DNA from: Anoplopoma fimbria
Lineage: Eukaryota > Chordata > Actinopteri > Perciformes > Anoplopomatidae
Assembly (NCBI RefSeq): GCF_027596085.1
Contig: NC_072472.1
Coordinates: 17,113,971-17,177,970 of the forward strand
Reading direction: 5' to 3'
Length of the DNA: 64,000 nt
A program made the position numbers and the translations under genes. The first letter of the stretch is position 1, and each line of letters starts with the position of its first letter. This document shows, one piece after another, positions 63,426 through 64,000 of the stretch. A model generated the notes under the pieces. The model did no database searches. It was not told the origin of the DNA and saw only the letters and a program-made list of their open reading frames with translations.

Positions 63426-64000
63426 GTGAGTATCCTACCGGGCGGCCTCTCTGCACAGGTCTGGCTCCGGTCTGTCTCTAACACCACTTCGCGCCTGGTT
63501 GTCTCACATATCAGCAGGTGAAAAGTTCAGTATGTGAGAGGAATATATATAGTCAGCATTGTCATTTTTAATTTGTAGCTCAAAGATCTGTGTAAGAAGG
63601 CTTTTGTCTGTCCTATAAAAATAACTCCTGACTCCAGACGAGTTAAAACTCTTATATATATTTAGAGCAGGTTGCTGAATTAAGGTCCAAAGTTTATTGG
63701 ATTGATGATTAGTGTGGATCTATGATTAGCCCTTTTACTAATAATAGGAGCTAGCTTAGTATCATAGTTAAGACTTTAAATCACGGTTATGTTAGCACAG
63801 TAATCCAAAGCAGTGTAGTATATGGGGCTCAAGACACTGACCTTAATCCAGTGTTACTATTGGGCTTTTCTGAGAAAGAGAGATGGTGAGGAGCTAGCGT
63901 CTCGGCCTATACTTAGAAGCCTAAATAGGAAACTGTCACAGAGCCATGTCTGGAGCAGTCATCATCTCACTGGCACATTTTAAAAGAGACATCCATCTTT
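63426..64000 (+). other. npas2 intron to window edge
   Basis: Follows the donor GACA/GTGAGT at 63,425. No further exon is recognised before the window ends. Confidence 0.7.

Overview
The window reads as teleost fish (probably percomorph) nuclear DNA. It holds four recognisable vertebrate genes with canonical GT-AG introns, AT-rich introns and spacers, long dinucleotide microsatellites, and several repeat families typical of fish genomes (hAT-like miniature elements, a LINE reverse-transcriptase remnant with related 3' tails, and high-copy fish repeats). I see no bacterial, viral or plasmid features.

Layout, left to right. (1) 1-3,000: mostly spacer, with a possible 5' end of an unidentified minus-strand gene at about 500-1,100, a CA microsatellite and a tandem perfect CRE. 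(2) 4,072-6,399, minus: chmp1b, an ESCRT-III subunit, complete in 8 coding exons (199 aa). (3) 6,400-7,264: CpG-rich head-to-head promoter region shared with the next gene. (4) 10,210-12,465, plus: a TENT5 (FAM46) terminal nucleotidyltransferase, best match TENT5D, with the whole coding region in one exon. Its catalytic core is interrupted by about 360 residues of low-complexity coding sequence. (5) 17,744-31,863, minus: brwd3, complete in 40 coding exons (about 1,859 aa: WD40 propeller, two bromodomains, acidic/Ser-rich tail). Its last exon changes reading frame twice, in compensating directions, inside triplet repeats. (6) 31,900-59,500: a gene-poor spacer with repeats and two promoter-like patches. 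(7) 59,644 to beyond 63,425, plus: the 5' part of npas2 (bHLH-PAS circadian factor: start, bHLH and the beginning of PAS-A). The gene runs off the right edge.

chmp1b/tent5d and brwd3/npas2 are divergent pairs, and tent5d and brwd3 are convergent. TENT5D and BRWD3 are also near neighbours on human Xq21, which supports those two orthology calls. The four genes act in unrelated processes (membrane scission, RNA 3' tailing, chromatin reading, clock transcription), so this is a syntenic block and not a functional cluster.

I found no wholly new system. The most unusual items are the large insertion and the altered GS motif in the TENT5 gene, the double frame change in brwd3, an npas2 start exon with a closely abutting upstream ORF, two hAT-like elements with perfect 8-bp target duplications, and several promoter-like motif clusters. 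All exon boundaries were read by eye from splice consensus, phase continuity and protein-family similarity; no alignment was run. Orthology statements about human proteins come from memory of those families.
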